Assembly: GCA_030704615.1 (NCBI GenBank)
Contig: CM060734.1
Coordinates: 32,070,042-32,134,041 of the forward strand
Direction: 5' to 3'
Source of the DNA: Takakia lepidozioides
Taxonomy: Eukaryota; Streptophyta; Takakiopsida; Takakiales; Takakiaceae
DNA length: 64,000 bases
Every line of letters starts with the position of its first letter. The first letter of the stretch is position 1. Position numbers and translations under genes: made by a program. This document shows, one piece after another, positions 31,617 through 44,300 of the stretch. The notes beneath the pieces were generated by a model. It saw only the letters and a list, made by a program, of their open reading frames with translations, was not told the DNA's origin and searched no databases.

Positions 31617-32980
31617 GGTTGAGGTGCCTGATTTTATCAACTGTGCCGCTGCAGCTGCTGCCTTTAGGTGACCATCTACCCATGCAGGTTTTTTGTAGCT
31701 ATTGATCCACAGGGAATCATAGGTAATCTTGTGCTTGAAATCTGGAATTCTTGGATGAACCTGCACCCACTCTCTATCCCTGCTCCTTCAGCTATCCATG
31801 CCTCTGCACAATCATGCATTCATCCTTGCCTTGCTGCTAGCAGCTGACAATGACAGCCTAGATTTGTTCTAGGAAACACCCACTCAGCTTATCACACTAG
31901 TTCCTACGCTCAATTGCCTCTGCTACTCTCTGTAATCCAACAGGCATTCACCTTTTTGCCTCGATTGTCCCACCATTGACTGGGGTCAGAAAAGCATTCT
32001 TTCCACAGCTTCTCCTGGTCTCTGTTATCTGTTTTTTGATACTTTCCTGTTGCCACATTGGCAGTAACATGTCAAAATCACTCCAAAAACCACCATAGAT
32101 CCACCAACGAGCTAACTTGCAGAATTCAACATGAAAAATTTAGGGACGACCCTGATAACAGGGAAAAACAGGCTGAAATGCGTTGAAGAAGGTGCCTTCA
32201 TTAGCAGTGCCTTGTTCTATCAATTGTGTTGCTGCCGCTGCTGTTTCCAGTTGACCATCTCCCCGCGCAGGTTTCTTGTAGCTATTAATCCACAGGGAAT
32301 CAGAAGTAATCTTGTGTTTGAAATCCGGCCCTCTTGGATGAATCTGGACCTCTATCTCTGGTCCTTCAGCTATCCCTGCCTGTGTACAAATCATGAATAC
32401 ATCCTCAGCCTTGCTGCTAGCAGCTGACACCGACGGCGTGAAGTTCTTCCAGCAAACACCCCAACCCTACTTATTACAGTAGTTCCAATTCTGAATTGCC
32501 TCTGCTTCTCTCTGTAGTCCAACAGGCATTCACCTTTTTGTCTCCATTGTCCCACCATTGACTGGGGGTGGAAAAGTGTTCATTCCAAAGCTTCTCCTCA
32601 TCTCTGGTATCTGTTTTTGGGTACTTTCCTGCTGCCACATCGGCAGTAACTTGTCAAAGTCACTCCAAACCACCACAGATCCACCCAACGAGCTAACTTA
32701 CAGAATTCAATATGCAAATTCAGGGCGGAGTCTGGGGAGAGGGCAAAACAGGCTGAAATAGGTCAAAGAAGAAGGTGCCCTCACCACATTGTCCTCGACC
32801 TTGTGTCATGACCCATGGAGGATTTGACGGACAATGAACCCAAGAGGACCTCTTGTGTGTGCTGCTTGTGTTTGTAGTCAGGTAATGTCGGATTGGTCTG
32901 TGAGAACCACCACGGTGCAGCTGAGCAGGCAGAGATTGAAACACGGCGTGCTAAGACCAAGCTGACTCTCCCAAGACCCT
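31617..32980 (-). repeat. Upstream region of PPR gene: modules A, B, A, B, C
   Basis: Open reading continues upstream of the ATG from about 31770 (HPRIPDF, DSLWINSYKKPAWVDGHL) but has no in-frame ATG before a TGA near 31785. A second module A copy at 32240-32430 keeps a longer frame (SKAEDVFMICTQAGIAEG). Module B copies are at 31890-32210 and 32455-32790. Module C at 32790-32970 encodes LPAQLHRGGSHRPI and RSSWVHCPSNPPWV, basic and acid-poor like an organellar presequence, but it lacks ATG and follows a TAG. These may be 5' exons or their relics. Confidence 0.45.
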
Positions 32981-34309
32981 TGTAAACATCAGGAAAAAAA
33001 CCAAATCATGGTACGTACATTAAGAAAAAGCCACACCTTGCGATTGCGGTTGTCCCACCATCGTGAAGGATGTTTAAAAAACTCATGCCAGCTCTGCTCC
33101 GTGCTCCAAGGTAGACGTTTGTGCTCGAAAATCCGACAGCATCAACATTTTGACAAGGTCCTTTACTGAGGGTGCTAGTGAGCTTTCAACAACATTCATG
33201 CAAGTCACGTTGGGCTCCATTGGGCTCTACACGATGAGGAACAACGAACATGTCCAGGCTTACACAGATGCTAACCCAGCTTATGTTTGCAGTCTGGAGA
33301 TTGTAGAGTGGTCTCTGAAAACCACCAGGGAGGAAGGCGCTGAGCAGCACGAGAGTATTTTACCCTGGGTCTTGGCATTTTAATTCATTATCAAACATAA
33401 TTTAGAGCAAACTCTGATCAAGTCACTGCCCTTTAGCCCCATATGGACCTTCTCCTCAAGGAACCAAAAAGGCGCCCAGTCCCGTCGCGCAGGCAAGGGA
33501 TGGCGCACTTCTGCCGTGCTCGCATCAATTTTCCTGCGCAGAATGGGCGGCAAGGATTCTATCACGCAGTCGATTAACGGGACACAGTGTGGAGGTGATA
33601 TGGGCACCAGACTTGCCCATGCCGGGCCCTGGATCCTTGCCAGTCATCCGTCGCCAGCCTCCAGGGATTACCCACAAAGGTAGACTCGCAAATCTTCGCA
33701 TAAAATATTTGGGTCTTTGCTTTGTGGGTCGGGATCAATTCGAGCAGTCACTACATGCATCTTGAGCATTTCATACATCTTGGGAATTTGCCCAGAAAGA
33801 ACAAATAAAAAAATACGTTGCTTCCGTTTGAAGACCTGATGGGACGAAGACAAAGTGCCAAATGTGATTCCCTGGAGTGGAGAGCGAGCGAGACGAGTTA
33901 ATTTCATCACATGTCTACACTAGCATTCCTCAGAAAACTCAGACAATGACGGGCTAAAGACCTATGTTTATGTGATGCTTTCGTACAGGCCAGAAATGAG
34001 TAGAGATCATCTCTGTCAGGAGTTCTTCTCAGATCCTTTACAGTGGTGAACAACAGGTTGATAAGGTGAATTTAGCTTCAGTGAGGACGTGAGAAAGTCT
34101 GTCAGGGAGAGCTTCCGATTAAGAAGTAGCATGATGATATTTCGTGTACTGGGATTGTATCTTGAGTTGTTTAGATCAACTGAGAAATGTGCTCGTTTTG
34201 GCAAAAACCGGTTCTTCTTATCAGTAGGTTGTCCTTCCTTGTCAGCAGGGCAGAAAGCAGCTAGGTGTTCCCTGCTATGTAAACGATGCTTCGAGCATGG
34301 CGGTTTTAG
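32981..34309. other. Intergenic stretch with one exon-like ORF
   Basis: The plus-strand frame 33150-33383 (ELSTTFMQVTLGSIGLYTMR ... EIVEWSLKTTREEG) looks exon-like but matches nothing I know and has no clear start. Nothing else is recognisable. The N-terminal module of the next PPR pseudogene begins near 34400. Confidence 0.3.
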
Positions 34310-37300
34310 CATCGTGTATGCGAGGCTGTGGTGGGATCTATGGCTGCACAGCTGCCCCAAAGGGTTTTCCGCACAGCAGTCCAAGTTCCCCCGACTTCAG
34401 TGATAAGCGCACAAACGAGGCGCTTTTGGATGGAGGGTCGGTCAGATCCTCCTTGGGTGAAAGCGGAGCAAGCTGCCATTATGCAGGGTCAAGCACAATC
34501 TGTTGATTTGAGGTCACTGTGTGACAGGACGACTGAAAAAGGTGTCGCGTATTTTGAACCAAGGAGGCATTACAACAAACTCCGATACTTATGTCTGTCT
34601 CTTGCAGGAGTGCATCAAGAAGGAAAGACCTAGCACAAGGAAAGCAGGTGCATGCCCACATTATCCAAAGTGGAGTGAAGCCAAACATCTTCCTATACAA
34701 CACCCTTGTCAACGTGTATGCCAAGTTCGGGAGCCTTGTGAATGCACGCCAAGTTTTTGACAAGATGCCAGAACGAAGCTAGCTTACATGGAATACTGTG
34801 GTGGCAGGATATGCCAAGCATAACTGTGGTAGGCAGGCTTTGGAGATGTATAAACTATTGCAATGTGAAGGAGTGACACCTGATCGTGTCACGTTCATTT
34901 GCTTTCTCCAGGGCTGTGCCAGCGTGGTAGCCCTGGGAAAGGGCAAAGAGGTCCATGCTGACATAACGAAAGCTGGAATTGCAGCAGATATCATTCTGGA
35001 GACTGCTTTTGTCAACATGTGTGCAAAATGCAGGAGCATGAAGGATGCGCATCAATTGTTCGACAATATGGCTCAGCGAAATGTTGTCTCATGGAGTACA
35101 ATAATTGCAGGATATGCTCAGAATGGGTTTGGCAGGGAGGCTTTGGAGATGTATGAACAAATGATAGGGGAGGGGGTCAGGCCCAACAAGGTCACATTCA
35201 TCTGCCTTCTCAAGGCATGTGCCAGCCTCGGAGCCCTGGAAATGGAAAAGAAGTTCATGATGGAATGATAAAACTGGGGATCATGCCAGATATCATTCTC
35301 GACTCTGTTCTAGTCAACATGTATGCCAAATGTGGAAGCATGAATGATGCACGCATGGTATTTGAGAACATGGCTGAACGAGATGTCGTCTCATCGCATT
35401 GCATTGATTGCAGGATATGCTCAGAATGGGTATGGTAGTGAGGCTTTTGAGATACATGCTCAAATGGTACCGGAAGGAGTGACTCCAGACAAGGTAATGT
35501 TTATTTGCACTCTGAATTCGTGTGCCAGCTCGGCAGCTCTGGAAAAGGGCAGAGAGGTCCATGCAGATATTATTAAAGCTGGAATTGCATCCTACATAAA
35601 CTTGGAGACTGCCCTTGTGAACATGTATGCCAAATGTGGGAGCCTGAAGGATGTGTCAAGTATTTGACAATATGGCTCAACAAAATGTTGTCTCATGGAG
35701 TGCAATGATGAAAGGATATGGTCAGCATGGGTGTGGTGGGGAGGCTTTGGAGATCTATGACGACATGATACGGGAAGGGAGGACACCTGACAAAAACACC
35801 TTCATTGTTGTTCTCAATGCTTGTGCCAGCTTGGCAGATCTGGACAAGGGTAAAGCAGTCCATACTGACATCATGAAAGCGGGAATTGTACTATATATAG
35901 ATTTAGAGAATACACTTGTCGACATGTATGCCAGATGTGGGAGCTTAAAGGATGCTCGCTGTTTGCAAATATGGCTCAACGAAATGTGGTCTCATGGAAT
36001 ACGACGATCGCAGGATATGATCAGCATGGGTCACGGCAGGGAGGCATGGGAGATCTATGAGGAAATGATACGGGCAGACACCTATTAGTGTTACGAATGT
36101 ATGTGCCAGCCTGGCAGCCCAGGTAAAGGGCAAAGGGGTCCATGCTGACATCATCAAAACGGGAATTTCATCCAACAAGAACTTGGAGATTGCCCCTGTG
36201 AATATGTATTACAAATGCGGGAGTTTAGAGGATGCACGTCGAGTGTTTGACAATTGTGCTCAACAAGATGTGGTTTCATTCAACATAATGATCGCAGGAT
36301 ATGGCCAGCATGGGCGTAGGGGGGCTTGGGTGATGTATGTGCTGATATGGAAAAGGGTGACACCCAACAAGATTAAATTCATTTGTGTTCTCAGGGCATG
36401 TGGCAACCTGGGAGCCCTAGAAGGTAAAGGCAAAGAGGTCCATGCCGACATCATCAAAGCTGGAATTGTGCTGGATATCATTCTGGAGAACACCCTTGTG
36501 AACATGTATGCCCAATGCGGGAGCTTAAAACGATGCAAGCAAGTGTTTGACAGCATGCCTCAATGAGATGTTGTTTCATGGAATGCAATGATAGCAGGAT
36601 ATGGCCAGCATGGGCATGGTAGAGAAGCTTGGGAGATCTATGAGAAATGATACGGAAAGGGGTCATGCCTGACAAGGTCACATACGTTTGTGTTCTCGAT
36701 GCATGTGCCTGCCAGGAAGCCCTGGAAAAGGGTAAAGAGATCCGTGCTGACAGCATCAAAGCTAGAATTGCGAATTTGGAGAATACCCTTGTGAAAATGC
36801 ATGCTAGATGTGGGAGCTTAAAGGACGCTCGTAATGTGTTTGACAATTGGGCTGAAAGAAATGTGGTCTTATGGAGTGGAATGATTGCAGCATATGCTCA
36901 GAAAGGATGAGGTAGGGAAGCTTTGGAGATCTATGAACAGATGATGCGCGAAGGTGTGATCACGCCCAACAAAGTCACTTCCATTTGCGTCTTCGATGCA
37001 TGTGCCAGCCTGACAGCCCTGGAAAAGGGTAAAGAGGCCCATGCTGACTTGATCAAAGCTGCAATGTTGCTAGCTATCAGTCTGGAGAACACCCTTGTGG
37101 ATATGTATGCCAAATGTGGGAGTGTCCACGATGCTCGGCAAGTGTTTGACAACATGACTGAACGCAACGTGGTCTCACGGAATGCGACGATTGCAGCATA
37201 TGGTCAACATGGGTGCGGTAGGGAGGCCCTCCACAGGACGATCCAATGCAATGGGAATGCTGGATGCCAGATGGGGCCACCTTTATCTGTCTTCTCCGTG

Positions 37301-38030
37301 CATGTAGCCATGTGGGTCTAGTGGATGAAGGTTGTCACTACTTTGGAGTCCCTTAGTCAATATCATGGCCTGGCCCCTGCAGTGGGGAACATTTTGGCTG
37401 CATGGTGGACCTTCTCGGGCGTGCAGGTCGACTGGATGAGGCGGGGAAGTTAATTAACAATATGCTGATTGAACCAGACTCTTCGGTGGGGAGGGCCTTG
37501 CTTGGTGCCTGCAGACTTCGTGGTAACTTGGAGATAGCAGAACGTGCAGCAAAACGCCTTCTCAGGGGGGATCCACAGGACGGTGCAATGTATGTGCTGT
37601 TATCAAACATGTGTGCTGCGGCTGGCTTGTGGGACAGTATAGCAAAGGTGAGAAAAACAATGGACGACAGAGGTGTCAGAAAGGAGCCAGGGCACAGCTA
37701 TATTGAGGTGGACAATCAAGTGCATACTTTTGTTGCAGACATCAAATTGCATTCACAGATTGAGGAAATCCATGTTGAGCTGAAGGAATTGTCCAAGCGG
37801 ATGAAGGAGGATGGGTATGTGCCTGACAGGTGCTTCGTATTGCATGAGGCTGATGAAGAGCAAAAGGAATTCTCCTTTCTCACCACAGTGAGAAGGTAGG
37901 CACTACTTTTGGGCTGATTAGCGCCTATCCGAGTAAGAACCTTCGGATCTGTGGTGACTCCCACACTGCCACCAAGTCCATGTCGAAGATTGCTGGGCAG
38001 GGATTACTGATAAAGCAAGCAACGTGCATG
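34310..38030 (+). pseudogene. PPR-DYW pseudogene, second subfamily
   Basis: Plus strand. The N-terminal region near 34410-34470 (RRFWMEGRSDPPWVK) is homologous to module C. About eight PLS blocks follow with their own consensus (VTFICLLKACASLGALE, LVNMYAKCGSLKDA, VVSWSAMMKGYGQHGCGGEA). Stops and frameshifts occur in almost every block, for example near 34780, 35265, 35400, 35665, 36090, 36565, 36650, 36910 and 37320. The E domain (37402-37890: MVDLLGRAGRLDEAGKLINN, AKVRKTMDDRGVRKEPGHSY) is intact. The frame then shifts just before HHSEK (about 37878). The DYW domain is damaged (CGDSH for CGDCH) and never reaches a DYW terminus. Repeat divergence is much higher than in the 28.8-31.6 kb gene, so this is an older relic. 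Confidence 0.85.
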
Positions 38031-39006
38031 TAGGAAAATTCGGATGCAGCCACCGGGTAATAGATTGTCATGACATGGTTAGCAAAGTGTACATTTGAAA
38101 GCATAGAATTGTCTTCACAGAACGTGGCAAACAGTACTACAGTTTGTGTGAGCTGCCAATGAATTAGGCAGGGCCGCACCATTGTCAATAGGTATGTGAT
38201 TTATGTATTGGATTTTCCAATGTACAATGTTTATTGCTTTCCTTCTTATCTGTTGGTAGGGCGGCACTAGCCCTGACATTGTACTAGCACACCGTTACAG
38301 TTGCCAAGCCACATCCTCCCCCATCTTGCGAATGAGAAACACAAATCTCCACACGCGCGCTTCTTGGAGCCATATGGAGAAATTTTGTAACAGATAACTG
38401 ACTGTTTTGGTGGACGATTTGACTTGCTTGGCAAATCCCGGTTGGGTGAAATGACAATCCAGTCATCAGGACCCTGCTGTTGTAGTGACGTTGAAGGTAT
38501 TTGCACGTTGTAACTGTCGCCGTTTGATAACGAAGAACCGCAGCGAGGCCCAATGGGTTGGTTTCTTTGCACCCGCTCCTGCAGGCACGGTGGACTCGAG
38601 TGTGTGTCTCTCTTTGAATCCTTCTCCTCTCACTGTATCTCTACGGGCAATTCTGTAAGAAGGAGGTCTCTCTATCTCCATCGCGCTCTTGTTGTGAGGG
38701 TCTAGGAATATATGTTGGGCCGCACTCTAATTTCTATCCCGTTCTAGATCAGTCGGTGTAACTTTGTCTGCATCTACCTGATCTCTCTCCAATTTCTGTG
38801 GCTCTCTCCGCCTTTAAGTCTTTCTGGATCAGGTTGCGGGTGTCCAGTAGAATCTCATGGCTCTCACTAGCTCTGTTCTATCGTGATATTTCTAGATGAC
38901 TTCTCTCACTCTCTCTCTCACCCACACACACACGCGTTTCTCGATAAGCTCTTTGGCCTTTGAGTTGTAAAGTTCCCTTCTTGTCTCAGTTTGTCATACT
39001 AACGGT
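38031..39006. other. Intergenic stretch, likely promoter/5' leader of next gene
   Basis: 38600-38960 is CT-rich (TCTCTCTCTC, CACACACACACG) and ends 46 bp before the ATG at 39007, as is common for plant 5' leaders. No ORF of note. Confidence 0.4.
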
Positions 39007-41341
39007 ATGGCTGAGGCTGCAGCTCTCCAGGCACCAATGTTGGCAGTGAGCTCTCGGCTAGAAGGGGCTGCAAGTACTGCAGCTTCTTTCCGTCGCCCTC
39101 TTCCTCCAGTTAAGGTGAAAAGATCAGTTAAAAACACGGCCTCATCAGGATTCAGAACACCAGTCTCTCCAAGGACCTTCAATGACATGATAGGCTCACA
39201 GACAGATATGGCTACAGGTCTCACAAACCCTTACAACACATGGGGGCCCACATCGAGGTATGGCTACCTTGAGGACGTTTCCCCAACATGGACTCAGAAA
39301 AGACACTTCGGAGGCAACCATGTATAGCCCCTCCTTCTCCATACCTTTCCCTTAAGCTCAGGTTTTATCTCCTGGTATGAAGGAAATTACAGAGCACCAC
39401 ATCTGTAGAAATAGATACTTGCTATCAAGGCCCATTAGTCAAACGCCCTAAAGCTGTGTAGTAACATGTGAGTACGTGCAAGTGAAGCCAGCTAGATTGG
39501 GTTGTGGAGATCACATCCGGTTGGTTTGGCCCAGTAAAATGAGGTCGCAAGCTGATCCCAAACCGATCTCATCGTTGGTAGTTGACACCGTGAGTGCCGA
39601 GCTTGGCACATACTCAAGGGGTTTGAGGATCTGCCATATACACGTTTTGCTGTCATGACCGTAGCAGCTGCTCTTTGATTGTACGGGTCCAAAAGGTCAG
39701 ATCACTAGTCAGGCATCAAGATACCACAGGCTCAACAACAGTAAGATTACGAGTGCTGTCAAGCCGGGATGGGACCACTGGCTCACATTCTGCACTCGTG
39801 TCCATTAGTGTCAAAAGCAGCCATGCGGTTGATGGCCTCGTACGCGGTCAATACTTAGCTGATATGCGAGGCCTTTGGTTTTCTATGAGGTGCACAAGAA
39901 ACGAAGCAGCATAGCATCCAACGTCTAACGATCGTAACCTGCAGGATGCATTGATAAAGCAAAGGCTAGTAGCCAGGAAATTTGGGCACGTACGCCACAC
40001 AGCTTACCCGAGCGCCCTCGTTGAGCCTACAGAAAAGACCTCGGCCTGGCTGGATACAAACAGACGGGAGTTCTGGAGGACCGATGTGGAGAAGGTTTTG
40101 CGCAAGGAGGAAGACCGACGCAGGGCTAGGGAAAAGGTGAGCCTCTGTTCTGCCTCTCTCTCTTTCTTCAACTAATAGAAAAGAGTGAAGCGAGGAAGAT
40201 CTCTTCTCTCTATACATTATAAACGTTTCTTCTTTGAGGGCTGCTTGTGGAGGGCCCCTCTCTCTTTCTTATTTCATGCTTTCTCGTGTCACCCATGCCA
40301 CTGGCAAGAAAGTGGTGACGGGAGGGATAAACAAAAAATAGCATTGGCAGCTGTACTATGTAACACCAATCATCCTTGTAAGCTTTCAACATAACCGGGA
40401 CTTCACAGTCAGGAGAGGGACTAGAGAAAAAGCCAGTTCGCAGCACATCACAATTTTAAAGAGAGAACTCAATTACCAGGATAATACAGTAATAGGAAGT
40501 GGCTGTTCGATCTTTCAATGGGCAGGAGCTTGTGGAGATTTGGGCTAATGAGAAAGCCCACAGAAATCAGAGAGCTACAAACTTGAGGGACGTGAAATTC
40601 CAAGCATACCGGGATTTGACAGCTGCAATACGCAAGGACCCAGGCTTTCGCAACAACAAGAGTGGTGCACCCACCATAAACATCATAACCCGAGAACGAA
40701 TAGGCGAGGAAGAAGCACCCTCATACAAGACTCAGATGGCTGCGTAATTCCTCTTAACATCACACCAAAACTTGGAGTGGGTGCATTTCAGTTTGCTCAG
40801 AATCTAAAGAAAGCCCACATCAGTCCAATGAACGGAATCTCCATTACAATTGAGAGCTGTATTGATTGATTAACGTCTTCCCAAGTACATTTCAAACATC
40901 AGGAGCTGGGGAATGTGAAAAGTATCTGATGGCAGTAGAGTTTTGATCCTCCACTGTGGAAGGATGTGGCGCAAGCGATTGACATGTTCATGCCCACGAA
41001 ACCTTAATAAGGTCACTTCAATTTCGGAGATATGTCTCACTTATGTACAACTGTAGCAAAGTACACGCCCTACGATTAGGACTGAGCTTTCCTCTTTGCC
41101 GGCATGCAGGTGGAGGGCAGCATCAAGGGCGTTACTTCTACAAGAAAAATCCAGTGGAGCTCGTATGTACAATGTCATCAACTGGCTCAAATGCCCGCCA
41201 TGCCGGGAATTACCTCCCAAACCAGAAGCCCCACCACCTCCACCTCCCCCCCTTGTGGAGGTCAAGAAAACCCCCCTCAACACTTCCAAGGGCGCCCTGT
41301 CTTATGGACCTTTGTATGGCCCCTATGCCTCCTTGGACTAG
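39007..41341 (+). CDS. Unrecognised four-exon protein, possibly plastid-targeted
   Basis: Proposed exons: 39007-39321, 39945-40136, 40496-40743 and 41110-41341 (about 328 aa). Introns have GT-AG ends and phases agree. Donors are CCAT|GTATAG, AAAAG|GTGAGC and CTGC|GTAATT (weak); acceptors are CTGCAG|, ATAG| and ATGCAG|. The N-terminus is rich in Ala, Ser, Arg and Lys and poor in acidic residues (LEGAASTAASFRRPLPPVKV), like a chloroplast transit peptide. Later come YNTWGPTSRYGYLEDVSPTW, a basic/acidic helix (RREFWRTDVEKVLRKEEDRR), ELVEIWANEKAHRNQRATNL, a CPPC motif (INWLKCPPCRELPPK), a poly-Pro run and the C-terminal SYGPLYGPYASLD. I do not recognise the family. The last junction is the least certain, since a GTATGT donor inside exon 4 (41162) allows another form. 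Confidence 0.5.
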
Positions 41342-44300
41342 CCACCCTCCTTCCCCCCCCCTTGTACATATCCTTTCCCTCCTTTCTGCCTCTCAAACAA
41401 TCTCACATCTTCAAGTCTTCTGCTCACAAATTCCCTCTCGTCTCCCTGTAATCCCTCACCTTCCCCCCTCTCCCTCTCCTAGAGTTTCCTCCAAAACATC
41501 CCTCTTTGCTTCCTCCGAGAGGAAGCCCAGGAGAGAGAAGCTCTCCTGAAGTAAAGAGACGAGGATTTTCTGTCCATCGGACGAATATCATTCATTCTAC
41601 ATCTACACGGGAACGTCTCCAGAACAGGGGGCCCACCCCTGGGAACATCCCGAGAACCGCGACCCGGAACCCGACACTCACAGTTCGGCTTTTAGCGGCT
41701 CGCTTCCCGGAATTAGGTCGCCATTATTTCCCACGGCCCAGATTCCCTTCTTGGGAGATCCAACGGCAAAGATGTGCTTTCAATTATAGGAGCCGTCTCG
41801 TACATGAAGATTAATTATGCCATTGCCGGCTCTTACCCCCCCTTCCGAGAAAACCTTACCCCATCCTACTAACTACCCTCCTTTGTAGCGACCATCCCAT
41901 CACTAATCATCCTCGTTAAATATTTAATAAATACTAATAAAAAACAGATAATAAAAACTATTTAATGGTACTAAGAAGCACATTGGGAATTGTGTAGCAG
42001 ACGGCTAATAATAGATAGATAGATCATTACTACACATAAAAATAAATTCAAAAAATAAAAATAAAAGCAGCATGATGAGGAATTAACCTGGGGTTGAAGG
42101 ACGGCTGAACACGGACAACTCAGTAAAAACGTGAGGCGGTGATTATGGGATGATAATAATTAGCTTACTTACGCCTTGTTACGTCTGTTGGTTGCCCATT
42201 TATTTGCGATGGTCCAGCGGCCGGGTGTGCCTGGGTTCAACTCCCCGTCCTGCACGCAAGTGCATGTGTCCTGCTGCCAAGATCGACAGTGATTTTGCGA
42301 GTACCCAGGAGCTGCGATTTGAACGCAAACGGTATGGGATAATTCAAAATCACGCGGGCCACTGCAGCCCCAATTTTCAAAAACCCATCTGTCCGCTAAC
42401 TTCCCGGCCACTGTTGTCGGCCGTCGTTCTCGGATCCGCGGCGCTGGGGCCCACTAGCCGGTCGCCACAGGGGGGCAGGCGACCGACGGTACCGGTTGCA
42501 GCGACCGGGTGTTACCTGCAGTTGGAGTGTAATGTAATCCGAAGTTGACACGCGTGAAAGTTAAACCGTAGTTAAGGGCGGGCGGGTACAGCGCTTTAAG
42601 AACCACGTTTGAAATAGAGCGCAGTTAAATGGGGATTCACACGTGCGGGGCTACTTGGATTCACGAATACCGTGCCTCGCTCATTTACTCGTCTTGTCTC
42701 ATTCGCCCAACCGCTTTGTGCTCTCACTAACCCCACCCCTCCCTCGTTTACTTTTCACCTACCATTACTAAGTGGGACCATAATCACGTGCTGCCCTCGT
42801 AAACCCTAGTCCGAATATACTGCGCAGTACTGACTAATGCGTTTAGAGGAATCTGAGGTTAGTGTTAAACTCGCGCACCAAGTTACTAAATGCGCGGTCG
42901 GTGTTACTAAGTGGGCAGCTGACCGGCAGTAAGGCCGGGCGGGGTTTAGAAGGGATCTGCGGGGAAGATCCGGGTGGGGGTCGCAGCGATCGCGGCAGGA
43001 TTTGGTGCTGATCACTGGCGGCAGCCTGCGCGGCGCAAGCTGCCCGCCCGCGTGGCTGGGATTTCGTCGACGAGATGTGGACGATAAGTGTCCACATCGT
43101 TGGCCTGGCCCCCGAAGAAAGGGTGGGCCAGCTCGGGTCGGGCCGGGCCCACAGTAGCTGGGCCCGGTGGCCCGGGTATCGAGGCACAGATTGCAACGGA
43201 AAACGGATTCCGAGTCAGCTGACCTGACGGCACCTCGATTGGCGTGCCGGTTCTGTTGTGCTGTTCACGCTGCCTCGCTTGTCTCCGTTCACTTTCTGAC
43301 TGCATGTCACTCTTTAAATGTGGAAAAGGAAACTGAAAACTGTCAGTTTAATAGACTTTCGTTGCCACGTTTAAATTGGGTCGACTTATCTTGCTTCCGT
43401 TTGTATTACTATTTCTGAAACCTCCAAAAACATAGAAAAAAAAGTTTAAAAAATAATAATTAATTGCTAGAAACAATATAAAACTCCATCTGCATCCTTT
43501 TCTATGATTGAAGGTGTTAGGATTTTTCTCGGCCAAAGCAACATTTAAGCAGGGCTGACTATATTAAGAGTAGGCGATAGTACAGCGTTTAAAATGGGCA
43601 GATGATTATGAATAAAGGAGGGGAAGGAGGAGGGCAGAGATGAGGCAGTACGATGCTGTGGCGCAGACTCGAACACATTGCCGCAATTATTTGCACACTC
43701 TCCCAGTCAACCAAACTTGTCAACAAACACTTTGCCTGACCGTCGCAGGCACGGGCAGCGGGCAGGCGTCTGCGTTAGGGTGTGCATTGGCGGACGCCGT
43801 CGGTGGCACTGGCCGTCGTCCCAAAACTGACGTCAGGCCAAATCCGGTGACACGGGCTGTGGGAAGTTGCGAACGGATCCTGTTGTTGGGAACAACCGGT
43901 GATTCAACAGTGGAATTGACCGTGGGAGCGTGCCCACGTGCCCGTATGAAACGACGGGGACGTGGCCCGGAATTATATGAACACTTTAGCGCCGGCCCCA
44001 TGGGAACACGTCATTGAGGAGGTGCATTATTGGGTTGACAACCATCTCTCCGTCCACATGCGAATGAATGTGGATGGACCTTCTCATCCACTAACGGAGC
44101 TTTACACATAGTAAAGGTGACCGCTTGCATTATTGAGGGGATCCGTAAGACCCGACTAGTGATTCTTGCAATTTTCAGCTTTCCAATATTCCACAAACCG
44201 GTCGACAAAGCCTTTTTGGGCCACTTGGCCCTTCCGTTCACTTGTCCGGAAGATTGATTGATGGATCGATCAATACGCTCATATTCCCACCTTTTCGCAC

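Noticed and set aside
33150-33383. Plus-strand 77-codon ORF as a gene
   Set aside because: Composition looks exon-like, but start, splice sites and family are all undefined, so I list it only inside the intergenic entry.
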